A DNA stretch of 64,000 nt from Pumilibacter muris (GTDB taxonomy: Bacteria > Bacillota > Clostridia > Christensenellales > Pumilibacteraceae). Under the pieces are notes generated by a model. The model saw only the letters and a program-made list of their open reading frames with translations. It ran no database searches and was not told the DNA's origin. Below are positions 16,411 to 25,096 of the stretch, piece by piece (positions within the stretch are counted from its first letter, which is position 1; every line of letters starts with the position of its first letter). The stretch spans positions 1 to 64,000 of the forward strand of contig NZ_CALPCN010000007.1 in the NCBI RefSeq assembly GCF_943193045.1, read 5' to 3'. A program made the translations under genes and the position numbers.

Positions 16411-17487
16411 ATGAGAAATTACAATTTTTCGGCAGGACCGAGCATGCTCCCGCTACCCGTACTCGAACGCGTGCAACGCGGGCTTACCGACTACGAGGGC
16501 ACAGGCATATCGGTTATGGAAATGAGTCATCGCTCAAAACCGTATCAAGCTATAAACGACGAAGCGGAAGCACGGCTCAGAAAACTTATGAACGTGCCCG
16601 AGAACTACGATATTATTTTCGTACAGGGCGGCGCAAGCATGCAGTTCGAGGCTGTTCCGCTCAACATTCACCGCAGCGGCAAAGCCGACTATGTAGTTAC
16701 GGGCAACTTCTCGGGCAAAGCCTATAAAGAAGCAAAAAAATACGGCGATATGGTTGAGGCGGCTTCGAGCGCGGACAAAAATTTTACATATATCCCGAAA
16801 CTCGATAAAAGCATGTTTCGCCCCGACGCCGACTACGTTCATATTTGCTACAACAACACGATATTCGGCACCCGTTATTCTTCCGTGCCCGACACCGGAA
16901 ATATTCCTCTTGTGGGAGACATATCCTCTTGCATATTGAGTCAGGAAATCGACGTTTCCAAATTCGGAGCGCTGTATGCGGGGGCGCAGAAAAACGTAGG
17001 TCCCGCAGGCGTAACCATAGTTATAGTTCGCAAAGATTTGCAAGACTGCGCAAATCCCGTTTGCCCCACAATGATGAAATGGAGCACGCAAATCAAAGAA
17101 AAAAGTCTTTATAACACTCCCCCGTGCTTTTCCACCTATGTGGCTATGGAAGTGTTCCGTTGGCTCGAAGAACTCGGCGGCGTGAAAGCCGTTCAAAAAA
17201 TGAACGAAGAAAAAGCAAAAATACTTTACGACTTTATAGACAACTCCAAATTCTACACCAACAACGTGGAAAAAGAATTCCGCTCCTTGATGAACGTGCC
17301 TTTCGTTTCTCCCAGCGAAGAGCTCGATAAAGAATTTGTGTCGGCAGCCGCAAAAGAAGGGTTGCTCACTCTTAAAGGGCATAGGCTTGTGGGCGGTATG
17401 AGAGCTTCGATTTACAACGCCATGCCCATAGAGGGCGTTAAGAAGCTCGTAGACTTTATGGCTAAATTCGAAAAAGCGAACGGTTAA
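16411..17487 (+). CDS. serC: Phosphoserine aminotransferase SerC
   Basis: A 358-residue PLP-dependent class V aminotransferase that converts 3-phosphohydroxypyruvate plus glutamate to O-phosphoserine in serine synthesis; it also serves pyridoxal phosphate synthesis in some bacteria. The start NYNFSAGPSMLP is diagnostic, as are the MEMSHRSKPY segment and the PLP lysine in AGAQKNVGPAG. ATG 16411 is chosen because AGGAG sits 10 bases upstream; ATG 16390 lies before that site and only adds NRRIKI. The gene is followed after 14 bp by serA, which supplies its substrate, so the pair forms a compact serine operon. No serB is seen nearby. Confidence 0.97.
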   Translation: MRNYNFSAGPSMLPLPVLERVQRGLTDYEGTGISVMEMSHRSKPYQAINDEAEARLRKLMNVPENYDIIFVQGGASMQFEAVPLNIHRSGKADYVVTGNFSGKAYKEAKKYGDMVEAASSADKNFTYIPKLDKSMFRPDADYVHICYNNTIFGTRYSSVPDTGNIPLVGDISSCILSQEIDVSKFGALYAGAQKNVGPAGVTIVIVRKDLQDCANPVCPTMMKWSTQIKEKSLYNTPPCFSTYVAMEVFRWLEELGGVKAVQKMNEEKAKILYDFIDNSKFYTNNVEKEFRSLMNVPFVSPSEELDKEFVSAAAKEGLLTLKGHRLVGGMRASIYNAMPIEGVKKLVDFMAKFEKANG

Positions 17488-17501
17488 AAAGGAGAACACC
17501 A

Positions 17502-18668
17502 ATGCACAAAGTTTTAAAATTAAACGAAATAAGCGGCGCGGTATCCGACGTTTTTCAATCGCACGGATTCGAGCTTGTGAAAGAATGCAAGGCTCCCGAT
17601 GCGATAATGCTTCGTTCTTTCGATATGCACGGCTATGCCGTTCCCGAATCGGTTCTGTGCGTAGGGCGCGCGGGCGCGGGAGTAAACAATATTCCCACAG
17701 CCGAGTATGCCGAAAAAGGAATAGTTGTGTTCAACACGCCCGGTGCGAATGCAAACGCAGTTAAAGAGCTTGTGCTTTGCGCTCTATTATTGTGCGGCAG
17801 AAAAATAACCGACGGAATAGCGTGGGCTCAGTCGCTTGCGGGAAAAGGCGCGGAAGTGCCAAAATGCGTAGAAAGCGGAAAAAAGGCTTTTGCGGGCGGA
17901 GAAATTACGGGAAAAACGCTCGGAGTTGTCGGGCTGGGCGCAATAGGCGCGCGTGTAGCTAACGCCGCCGTAGAGCTCGGCATGAAAGTTATAGGATACG
18001 ACCCCTACATTTCAATCGACGCCGCCTGGACGTTAAACCACAACGTTCAAAAGGAAACCGACTTAAACGCGTTGCTTTCCAAATGCGATTACGTTACTTT
18101 GCACATTCCCTATTTGCCGAGCACGAAAGGCACGATAAACGCGGAAACCATTGCCAAAATGAAAGACGGAGCAAATCTCATTAACTGCTCGCGCGGCGAA
18201 CTTGCCGTAAACGCCGACGTGATAGCCGCAATAAAGAGCGGAAAACTTAACCGCTATGTAACCGATTTCCCTTGCGAGGAATTGCTCGGGATAGAAAATA
18301 TTATCACTATCCCCCATCTCGGAGCAAGCACCGAAGAAGCCGAAGACAACTGTGCGCGCATGGCGGCGCAAGAAATAGTCGATTTTGTGGAAAACGGCAA
18401 CGTGACCAACTCGGTAAACTTTCCAAACTGCAAGAGCGCGAGAAGCGGAAAAGTGCGCATAACCGTGTTCCACAAAAACGTTAAAAACATGATTTCGTCA
18501 ATCAGCGACTTAATAGCGAAAGAAGGAATAAATATCGGCAGCTTTAATTCGCAGTCCGGCGGTTCTATGGCATACACAATTCTCGACCTCGACGAAAACG
18601 TGCCCGACGCAACCGTCGATAAAATCCGCAAACTCGAAAATATCGTTCGCGTAAGAGTAATAAAATAG
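17502..18668 (+). CDS. serA: D-3-phosphoglycerate dehydrogenase SerA
   Basis: A 388-residue NAD-dependent dehydrogenase for the first step of serine synthesis. The N-terminal substrate domain has VGRAGAGVNNI; the Rossmann motif is GVVGLGAIGARVANAA with the acidic residue in GYDPY; the catalytic region ends at IPHLGASTEEAEDN, which carries the His. A C-terminal ACT domain (about residues 315-388, starting RITVFHK) suggests feedback control by serine. An AGGAG site precedes the ATG in the 14-bp gap after serC. This is the short type with one ACT domain and no intervening domain. Confidence 0.96.
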   Translation: MHKVLKLNEISGAVSDVFQSHGFELVKECKAPDAIMLRSFDMHGYAVPESVLCVGRAGAGVNNIPTAEYAEKGIVVFNTPGANANAVKELVLCALLLCGRKITDGIAWAQSLAGKGAEVPKCVESGKKAFAGGEITGKTLGVVGLGAIGARVANAAVELGMKVIGYDPYISIDAAWTLNHNVQKETDLNALLSKCDYVTLHIPYLPSTKGTINAETIAKMKDGANLINCSRGELAVNADVIAAIKSGKLNRYVTDFPCEELLGIENIITIPHLGASTEEAEDNCARMAAQEIVDFVENGNVTNSVNFPNCKSARSGKVRITVFHKNVKNMISSISDLIAKEGINIGSFNSQSGGSMAYTILDLDENVPDATVDKIRKLENIVRVRVIK

Positions 18669-18688
18669 TTTTAGCAGATTAAACGGCT

Positions 18689-18728
18689 AAAAACGGCAAG
18701 ACATTTTAACCGCGTCTCGCCGTTTTTT
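18689..18728 (+). terminator. Intrinsic terminator after serA
   Basis: A nine-pair stem AAAAACGGC/GCCGTTTTT is extended by AGAC/GTCT and followed by a run of T. It lies between the convergent serA and membrane-protein genes and may act on both strands, because the 5' arm is A-rich. Confidence 0.8.
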
Positions 18729-18758
18729 AATTTCACTGTTAAAATTCGGTGAAAAACC

Positions 18759-19673
18759 TTATTCGGATACAACGGGCGGAGTAACCACCGTTGCCGAATC
18801 CACATAATAGCGCTTTCCGTTTTTTCCGTAATACACAGCCATGTTCAAAAGATTTATAAAAAGTAGCGAGAGCGGCACCGTTAAAATAAGTCCCGCGCCG
18901 AAAGTGAACACGCCCACGAGCAAATTTACGGCAATAATGAGAGTCCAAGAAATCAAAAACGTTGTGAACACGCTGCCCATGTTGCGAAACACGCGTTTAA
19001 ACGAAAAGCCGAAAGAACGGAATATTCCCCCGTCTCGTATCACTATGTTGGGCGCCCACATGGAAATGAACGCATACCTAAACGCCAACAAAACCAAAAG
19101 CACAAGCATAATAACGAACGGGGCAAAAAGTTTCAGCACTCGCACATTAAACAAAACGAAAAGCCAGTACACCGCCAAAACGATAATCGCGTCGAAAACT
19201 ATTGTGTACAACATTTTTACCAAAGCGAATTTCGATGATTTGCCTATGTTCGAAACATATCTGCCCGTAAAGCCTATTCGCGCGTTAGACGACATTGCGC
19301 CCTCTAAAACGTTTAAAAGCGGTATTTCGTAAAGCTCGAAAATAAATCTATACGCAAAAATCAAAACGAAAACTATCAACGCGCCCGTGCTGAATGCGGC
19401 GGCGCGGTTTTTTATAAGGCTGTTTTTCATTGCGCGAACAACGGCATACGCATTGTCGAACCACACGTCTATGCCGTCGCCAACAGAAGAGCTTGAAAAA
19501 AGCGAGTAAATCAACTTTCCCACACCCTCGCTTTTAAAAACCCTAAGCACAGGCAACGCGAAAGGCAAGCTTAAACTCACAACTATCGCGCCCGTTATAA
19601 TTATATAAAGCAAAAGAACCCACATAAGCCCGAATTTGCTCACAAGCATTTTTAACGCATTTTTAAACGCCAT
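18759..19673 (-). CDS. Multi-pass membrane protein of unknown function
   Basis: 304 residues with about six hydrophobic segments (around 15-40, 95-120, 165-190, 195-215, 240-265 and 270-290). A soluble loop with DVWFDNAY lies between the first two. The segment MWAPNIVIRDGG aligns by eye with YWTPMMVIYGFS in the gene just upstream, and the two proteins share length and hydrophobic pattern, so they are probably distant paralogues. The start lies 1 bp beyond the stop of that gene, so translation is likely coupled. I see no transport or enzymatic motif. The general look is that of DUF975-like proteins, but this is a weak resemblance. Confidence 0.85.
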   Translation of the reverse strand: MAFKNALKMLVSKFGLMWVLLLYIIITGAIVVSLSLPFALPVLRVFKSEGVGKLIYSLFSSSSVGDGIDVWFDNAYAVVRAMKNSLIKNRAAAFSTGALIVFVLIFAYRFIFELYEIPLLNVLEGAMSSNARIGFTGRYVSNIGKSSKFALVKMLYTIVFDAIIVLAVYWLFVLFNVRVLKLFAPFVIMLVLLVLLAFRYAFISMWAPNIVIRDGGIFRSFGFSFKRVFRNMGSVFTTFLISWTLIIAVNLLVGVFTFGAGLILTVPLSLLFINLLNMAVYYGKNGKRYYVDSATVVTPPVVSE

Positions 19674-19674
19674 T

Positions 19675-20505
19675 TCAATTACCGCCCACCGCGCGTTTTT
19701 CGTCGCGCCGTTCCATTCCCGAAAGGTCGAACATAGAAATCATGATATACGACACAAGATACATAATAAGGAAAAGATACAAAATTACCGCAAGCGCTAT
19801 GCGTACATAGCTTATTCCTATAAACGAAACCGCGCTCGCAAAAACCGCCACAATAGCGAACGGCGTTAAAAGTCCCAAAATTATGCCGCCGCTCTTTTTG
19901 TCTATTAGCCTTAACGACGAAGCCGCCGCGTCGCCGAACGAAAATCCGTATATAACCATCATGGGAGTCCAATACATTGTTGAACACGATGCGAAAACGG
20001 CGAGCACAAAAAGCCCCACCGACAAAACTACGGCAATAACCATGTTGAATGCGGTAGGAAATCCTTTGCCGCTCATCAACATGTGCAAAAGCGTAAGAAG
20101 TCCGCTTTGTATCATTCCGTATAGCGTAAGTATAAGCGACAAAATAAAAAACGAAATGAGCACGGGAAGGAAATAGTTGTTTATTTGTTTTAGCGGCGAA
20201 ACAAGCATAAGCTTTCCTACCCGAAAATGCTTTTCTATAACCGAAAGGGCAAGCGACGTGCAAAATATCAACGCGATAAAAATCAACACAAGCGGATAAA
20301 CGTATTTTGTAGCATACTTATTGAATATAAGCCAAAACATATCGGGAAAACCTTTAACGTAGGTTTTGGAATACTCCACCAAATATGCGAGCGACGCCAT
20401 AGGTTTTGTGAAAATGCCAAGCAGAACGGCGGCGGGTAAACACACGAGAGCAAGTGCTCCGAACGCTTTAAACATATATTTGAATGTCCGCCTAATATAC
20501 GCCAT
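19675..20505 (-). CDS. Multi-pass membrane protein, probable paralogue of its neighbour
   Basis: 276 residues from ATG 20505 with about six membrane segments, similar in plan to the downstream protein and sharing the W-x-P-x-x-V-I motif near residue 190. A longer reading starts at 20532, but that ATG falls inside the spacer of a consensus promoter (TTGCAT-17-TATAAT), so it cannot be on the transcript. From that promoter the mRNA would begin at or next to ATG 20505, implying a leaderless message. A further in-frame start (MFKAFGAL) behind AGGCGG is possible. The tail is charged (ERRDEKRAVGGN). Function unknown. Confidence 0.85.
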   Translation of the reverse strand: MAYIRRTFKYMFKAFGALALVCLPAAVLLGIFTKPMASLAYLVEYSKTYVKGFPDMFWLIFNKYATKYVYPLVLIFIALIFCTSLALSVIEKHFRVGKLMLVSPLKQINNYFLPVLISFFILSLILTLYGMIQSGLLTLLHMLMSGKGFPTAFNMVIAVVLSVGLFVLAVFASCSTMYWTPMMVIYGFSFGDAAASSLRLIDKKSGGIILGLLTPFAIVAVFASAVSFIGISYVRIALAVILYLFLIMYLVSYIMISMFDLSGMERRDEKRAVGGN

Positions 20506-20511
20506 ATCGCA

Positions 20512-20540
20512 ATTATACCCTATTGCGCTCATTTATGCAA
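20512..20540 (-). promoter_or_regulatory. Promoter giving a leaderless transcript for the membrane-protein pair
   Basis: On the minus strand TTGCAT (20535-20540) and TATAAT (20512-20517) are 17 bases apart. Only six bases separate the -10 box from ATG 20505, placing the expected transcription start on the start codon. Confidence 0.75.
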
Positions 20541-20581
20541 GAAAAATAGCCGCGATTTTAAAAATACAATCTCGAAATCGC

Positions 20582-20610
20582 TTGACAAGCTCGGCAAATT
20601 CGCGTTATAT
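20582..20610 (+). promoter_or_regulatory. thiT promoter
   Basis: TTGACA (20582-20587), a 17-base spacer and TTATAT (20605-20610). Transcription would begin just ahead of the TPP aptamer. It is divergent from the membrane-protein promoter. Confidence 0.75.
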
Positions 20611-20623
20611 TAGTTACATAATT

Positions 20624-20721
20624 ACCGCTGGGGGCGCTGCATAACGCTGCGGCTGAGATAACGACGGCAAGTCGTTGGTCCCTTTGAACCTGTGAGTTAG
20701 CACTCGCGTAGGGAAGCTTGT
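20624..20721 (+). ncRNA. TPP riboswitch (THI element)
   Basis: The aptamer has its canonical parts in order: the GGGGGCGC entry of the first helix, the pyrimidine-sensing CTGAGA at 20653-20658, the CCCTTTGAACCTG block at 20680-20692 and the closing GGGAAGC at 20711-20717, with variable hairpins between them. TPP binding in this family represses thiamine uptake or synthesis genes. An intrinsic terminator follows 35 bases later, ahead of thiT, so control is most likely by premature termination. Confidence 0.96.
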
Positions 20722-20755
20722 CGATTGTAAATTTTTTCATGCAATTATAACGGCA

Positions 20756-20786
20756 AACGAACCGACTACGAGTCGGTTCGTTTTTT
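20756..20786 (+). terminator. Riboswitch-controlled intrinsic terminator
   Basis: A perfect 12-bp stem (AACGAACCGACT and its complement) with a 3-base loop ACG is followed by six T. It sits between the TPP aptamer and the thiT ribosome site, the usual position of an expression-platform terminator. Confidence 0.92.
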
Positions 20787-20822
20787 GTCAGTTCGGGCTT
20801 AAACGGTAAGAAGGAGGTCTTT

Positions 20823-21620
20823 TTGTATAAACTGTTTTCCATTCTGCTTGGCGCCAACAAGCTCTTTGATTTCGACGACTTCAAAGAAGCCGACTCCATG
20901 CTCCGCATTACGCTCATTCTGTGCATTTGCCTGTTTGCCGCGCTCATCGCGGGCACTCTCATTGCCTATTTTGTTCTAAAAGCAAAAGGCAAGCACGACA
21001 TTATTCGCACAAAAGATTTAACTTACGGCGCAATCTGTCTTGCCGCCTCGTACGCTTTGTCTTTTCTCGGAATCGGTCTGCCTTACGGCGGCACCATTAC
21101 GTTCGCTTCCGTTTTGCCCGTAATGATTTATTGCTACTATTTCGGCTTTTTTAAAGGACTTGTAGTTACTGCGGCATATACCGTTTTGCAATTCTTTCAG
21201 AGCCCTTCGATAGTGCACCCTATGAGCGCTGTGCTCGATTATGTTATACCCTATCTTTCTCTAACATTTCTCGGCGTATTTTCTTACCGCCAAACTCGCT
21301 ATAACAAAGTCGCGGCGGAAGGCAAACCCGCGCTTGCCGCGCATATTCCTTTCTTTATCGGCGTGGCGTGCTATTTCCTTGTGCGCTACATAAGCCACGT
21401 TTTGAGCGGCGTGTTGTTTTGGGGCGAATACATCGCTTGGGACGGCTGGTGGCAAAACCACTTGTGGGCGTATTCGTTCGCATATAACGGAGTGTTCTTT
21501 ATTCCCGACACAATAATCGCTTTATGCGCGAGCATAGGCGTACTGTCAAGCAAATCGTTCAACCGCTTTATGGCTTCGTCGGCAAACGTTCCCGTTTCTT
21601 CCGACGCTGTCGCACAGTGA
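20823..21620 (+). CDS. thiT: Thiamine ECF transporter S-component ThiT
   Basis: A 265-residue membrane protein with six hydrophobic segments. In this family ThiT binds thiamine and works with the shared EcfA-EcfA'-EcfT module, which is not in this window. Identification rests on the TPP riboswitch upstream and on ThiT-like features such as YGGTITFASVLP, GLVVTAAYTVLQF and the aromatic ILF/WGEYIAWDGWW region. There is an N-terminal extension of about 45 residues including an extra hydrophobic segment. The start is TTG at 20823 behind AAGGAGG; no ATG fits. The 3' end overlaps the ftsW 3' end by 53 bp on the opposite strand. Confidence 0.88.
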   Translation: MYKLFSILLGANKLFDFDDFKEADSMLRITLILCICLFAALIAGTLIAYFVLKAKGKHDIIRTKDLTYGAICLAASYALSFLGIGLPYGGTITFASVLPVMIYCYYFGFFKGLVVTAAYTVLQFFQSPSIVHPMSAVLDYVIPYLSLTFLGVFSYRQTRYNKVAAEGKPALAAHIPFFIGVACYFLVRYISHVLSGVLFWGEYIAWDGWWQNHLWAYSFAYNGVFFIPDTIIALCASIGVLSSKSFNRFMASSANVPVSSDAVAQ

Positions 21621-22749
21621 GTTTAACGGTTTTATGACTTCGGCGGCTAACGCTCTGCAAAATTCCGATACCCGAACAAAAAACAATTAGCGAGCTGCTG
21701 CCTGCGCTTACGAAAGGTAGCGGAAGCCCTGTGGGCGGTATGGAACCCGTAACAACAGCGATATTAACAAGCACTTGAATTGCGATAATGCACGCGATTC
21801 CGCTCGCAAGATAGCACCCGAATCTGTCGGTGCTATTTTGCGCTATTCGGATTGCGCGCGCTATAATAAGCACGAACGCGAACATAACTATTGCGCAGCC
21901 TATAAGCCCGAGCTCCTCGCCTATTATGCTGAAAATAAAGTCGCTTTCCGAAAAAGGCAAAAACAGATATTTTTGACGCGAATTAAAAAGTCCGAGTCCG
22001 AAAAGCCCGCCGCTTCCGAGCGAATAAAACGATTGAATGAGTTGATACCCTTCCCCGAGCGGAGACGCCCACGGGTCTATAAACGCAAGCATACGTTTTA
22101 AACGGTAAGGTTCGGCTATTATAAGAAGCGGCACCATTGCCACTGCGGGCAACGCGAGAATAAGAAAATGCTTTATTCTCGCCCCTCCTATAAAAAGCAT
22201 TGCGAACATAAGAAGCACCACGCAAATGGTTATAGACATGTTCGGCTCCAAAATTATGAGTAAGCATATTAACGAACCCACTCCGAGCACAGGCAAAATA
22301 CCTTTGAACGTAGTCATTTTTTTGTGATGCTTCGCCATATACGCGGCGGAAAATATAATAAATCCGAATTTAGCTATTTCGCTGGCCTGCATTGTGAAAA
22401 AGGGCAGATTTATCCAGCGCCGCGCGCCGTAGCTCTCCACTCCTATTCCGGGAATAAAAACGAGCACCAAAAGCAAAACGGAAATTCCGAGAATTACAAA
22501 GCGCAACTTTCCGAGAACGTGGTAATCGATAAAACTCATGGCAATCATTGCCACAAAACCGAGAACGGCGCCCACAAGCTGTTTAAACATATAAAAATAT
22601 TTATTGCCGTAGTTCACTTGCGCGTTGTAGCTGCTTGCGGCGTACACCATTACAACGCCGAAAAGCACCAACAGCACAGTTACCGACGTTAGGACGAAAT
22701 CGTATTCGCCCTTTCCCTCGTGCAACAAAACTTTTTTATTATTTGACAT
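21568..22749 (-). CDS. ftsW: Cell-division/elongation SEDS glycosyltransferase FtsW
   Basis: A 393-residue SEDS-family protein with about ten membrane spans that polymerises lipid II into glycan strands together with a class B penicillin-binding protein. Family landmarks: GYQLIQSFYSLGSGGLFG, FSESDFIFSIIGEELGLIG with its key acidic residues, and a C-terminal GLPLPFVSAGSSS. The tail is basic (RRSHKTVKLTVRQRRKK). The start overlaps the murD end by 11 bp. It is the last gene of the wall cluster here. A SpoVE-type paralogue cannot be excluded by sequence alone, but the dcw position favours FtsW. Confidence 0.95.
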   Translation of the reverse strand: MSNNKKVLLHEGKGEYDFVLTSVTVLLVLFGVVMVYAASSYNAQVNYGNKYFYMFKQLVGAVLGFVAMIAMSFIDYHVLGKLRFVILGISVLLLVLVFIPGIGVESYGARRWINLPFFTMQASEIAKFGFIIFSAAYMAKHHKKMTTFKGILPVLGVGSLICLLIILEPNMSITICVVLLMFAMLFIGGARIKHFLILALPAVAMVPLLIIAEPYRLKRMLAFIDPWASPLGEGYQLIQSFYSLGSGGLFGLGLFNSRQKYLFLPFSESDFIFSIIGEELGLIGCAIVMFAFVLIIARAIRIAQNSTDRFGCYLASGIACIIAIQVLVNIAVVTGSIPPTGLPLPFVSAGSSSLIVFCSGIGILQSVSRRSHKTVKLTVRQRRKKRERLPTKP

Positions 22750-24010
22750 TGCGCACCAACCGTTCGAAAACTTCGCCGCGTTCGGCGTAAGACGAAAACA
22801 TATCGAAACTTGCCGACGCGGGCGACAACAACACGTTTTCCTCGTTGCCCGAAGCCGCCCATTCGAAAGCCGCAGTAAAATCGTTAAACGTTCGAACGTT
22901 TTCGAACGCCGCGCGCAAAGCCGCTTTACGCACTTTTAATGCCGTTTGCCCGACAGCCGCCACGCGCACGATATTTTTAGGCAGAGCCTCGAAAAGTTCG
23001 TCGTATTCGTATCCTTTGTCGCTCCCGCCCACAATCATGCAAGTGCTTCCGCTCATGGCTCGAGCCGCGCACACCGACGCGGCTATATTCGTGCCCTTCG
23101 AATCGTTATAATAGTTTTTTCCGCGAATCCTTGCCACAAGCCGCAATCTGTGCGAATCGGTTGTAAAGCTTGTAAGAGCGTCGACAATACTTTCGTTTCG
23201 TATGCCGAACGCTTTTGCCGCGCACACCGCCGAAAGCGCGTTTTTAATATTGTGCTCCCCCTCGATTTTTACGCGGTCCACATCGCATATTCTTTCGCAG
23301 TTGTAATAAATTCCGCCGTTATATGTATAGGCGCCGATAAGCTTACGGTTCGCAGATGTATACAGCGTAAAACTTTTGGGCGCGAAACCTTCGAGAGCCG
23401 AAAGCGGAATATCGTCTTGCGACAGCACAAGATAATCTTTTTCGGTTTGGTTTTCGGCTATTCTTAGTTTAGCCGCGCAATACGATTTCATAGTTTTGTG
23501 GCGGTCGAGGTGGTCGGGAGTAATATTTGTTATAACCGCTATATGAGGGCGAAACGAAACTATGGTTTCAAGCTGAAAACTCGATACTTCCACAACGGCG
23601 CAGTCGTAATTTCCGCCCGACGCGGCAAGCGAAAACGAACTGCCCACGTTGCCGCAAACTGCGGGCTTACGCCCCGAACGTGTAATAATTTCGCCTATAA
23701 GCCGAGTTACCGTAGTTTTTCCGTTAGTGCCCGTAACGGCTATAATCGGTTTATCTCCGTTTAAACACGCGCCAACCTCAACTTCGCCCATAAGAGGTAT
23801 GGAATTTTGTTTCGCGAAAGTAAAAACAGGTTGTTTGCAGTCTATGCCCGGACTAACAACTATGAGCTCGGCGGCAAACTTGCCCCACTCTTTTTCGTCT
23901 TCGGCATAGGCGCACACCGCTCCCGCCGCAGTCAACGCTTCGTAGGCTCCTTGCCCGCTAACGCCTTTGCCCGCGATTAGCACACGCTTGTTTTTAAATT
24001 CCGTATTCAT
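22739..24010 (-). CDS. murD: UDP-N-acetylmuramoyl-L-alanine:D-glutamate ligase MurD
   Basis: A 423-residue Mur ligase that adds D-glutamate to UDP-MurNAc-L-Ala in the cytoplasm. It shows the N-terminal Rossmann-like nucleotide-sugar domain (VLIAGKGVSGQGAYEAL), the ATP motif AVTGTNGKTTVTRL, NITPDHLDRH in the central domain, and YYNDSKGTN plus VGGSDKGYEYDEL in the C-terminal domain, both typical of MurD. It lies between mraY and ftsW, the canonical order. Confidence 0.97.
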   Translation of the reverse strand: MNTEFKNKRVLIAGKGVSGQGAYEALTAAGAVCAYAEDEKEWGKFAAELIVVSPGIDCKQPVFTFAKQNSIPLMGEVEVGACLNGDKPIIAVTGTNGKTTVTRLIGEIITRSGRKPAVCGNVGSSFSLAASGGNYDCAVVEVSSFQLETIVSFRPHIAVITNITPDHLDRHKTMKSYCAAKLRIAENQTEKDYLVLSQDDIPLSALEGFAPKSFTLYTSANRKLIGAYTYNGGIYYNCERICDVDRVKIEGEHNIKNALSAVCAAKAFGIRNESIVDALTSFTTDSHRLRLVARIRGKNYYNDSKGTNIAASVCAARAMSGSTCMIVGGSDKGYEYDELFEALPKNIVRVAAVGQTALKVRKAALRAAFENVRTFNDFTAAFEWAASGNEENVLLSPASASFDMFSSYAERGEVFERLVRNVK

Positions 24011-24097
24011 TGCCTCTCTCCGTTTCGATTAAGTTGTCCACATAATATTATGCCGCGAACAACGCCGATATGACGGAAAGAGCGCGTTTTATAAAGC

Positions 24098-25096
24098 TTA
24101 CAAAACGCAAGCCGCCGTTATAATAACGGTTAAAATTCCCACAGCGGCAGTAACCGACGAATACACTGTTACAATGCGGTTCTCGTGTATTCCTTTGCGC
24201 TCGAAATGATGGTGAAGCGGAGCCATTAAGAATATTCGTTTTTTTGTAGCCTTAAAGCTTACCACCTGCAATATTACCGAAAGACTTGTTGCCACAAACA
24301 TAACGCCTATAATGGGAGCAACAAGCTCAAGTCCGCTCATAACGGTAAGGCAGCCGAAACCGCCGCCGAGCGCGAGCGCGCCCGTATCGCCCATAAACAC
24401 CTTAGCGGGATAGCAGTTGTAGCATAAAAAGCCGCACAACGCTCCCATAAGCACGCCGCAGTAAAGCACTAAATTTCCGAACTCGCTTTCCACAGCGCCG
24501 TCGCCCGACGCATACGCCGCGAAAGCTATTATAATAGCGAAAAAGAAAAGATACGAAACCGACACTTTACCCGCAAGCCCGTCAAGTCCGTCGGTAAGAT
24601 TTACCGAATTGGTAAAAGCCAAAAACACAAGCATAAAAAGCGGAATAGCCGCCATGCCCAAATCGAGTTCTTTAAGAGTGAAAGGCGCGTATATCACGCT
24701 TCCCACAAGCGAATTGTTATAGGCGAACACCGACACTATAACGGCGATAAGAAGCTGAAACACGATTTTTTGAAGCGGACTCAATCCTTTGTTCTGCTTA
24801 AAAAACACTTTTATAAAATCGTCTATAAAACCTATTATGCCGTAGCCGAGAGTTACGAAAAGCGTTACGAGCATAAGGGTGTTGTCTTTATTGGAAAAAA
24901 CGGGACAACAGATAGACAGCGCAATCATAACGCCTATGCCGCCCATAGTGGGAGTTCCGCTCTTGCTTATATGGTTGTCCACATACGAAAGTATGGTTTG
25001 CCGCACTTTAAGCCGTTTGCCGAGCATAATAACAAGAGGCATAACCGCAACGCAAATTGCGAATGCGACCAAAGTTGCAATAAGTATTTTAATCAT
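24098..25096 (-). CDS. mraY: Phospho-N-acetylmuramoyl-pentapeptide transferase MraY
   Basis: A 332-residue polytopic enzyme that transfers phospho-MurNAc-pentapeptide to undecaprenyl phosphate, forming lipid I. Ten membrane segments are apparent. Signature sequences: GTPTMGGIG near the start, FIDDFIKV, NSVNLTDGLDGLAG, the metal-binding PAKVFMGDTGALALGG and the APLHHHFERKG loop. It overlaps the murE end by 8 bp, so murE is followed directly by mraY with no murF between them. Confidence 0.97.
   Translation of the reverse strand: MIKILIATLVAFAICVAVMPLVIMLGKRLKVRQTILSYVDNHISKSGTPTMGGIGVMIALSICCPVFSNKDNTLMLVTLFVTLGYGIIGFIDDFIKVFFKQNKGLSPLQKIVFQLLIAVIVSVFAYNNSLVGSVIYAPFTLKELDLGMAAIPLFMLVFLAFTNSVNLTDGLDGLAGKVSVSYLFFFAIIIAFAAYASGDGAVESEFGNLVLYCGVLMGALCGFLCYNCYPAKVFMGDTGALALGGGFGCLTVMSGLELVAPIIGVMFVATSLSVILQVVSFKATKKRIFLMAPLHHHFERKGIHENRIVTVYSSVTAAVGILTVIITAACVL

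Noticed and set aside
16535-17502. Minus-strand open frame of 322 residues opposite serC
   Set aside because: serC is unmistakable on the plus strand; the antisense frame has no motif or start signal.
20506-20532. Upstream ATG extending the membrane protein by nine residues
   Set aside because: It falls in the spacer of a consensus promoter, so it would not be transcribed.
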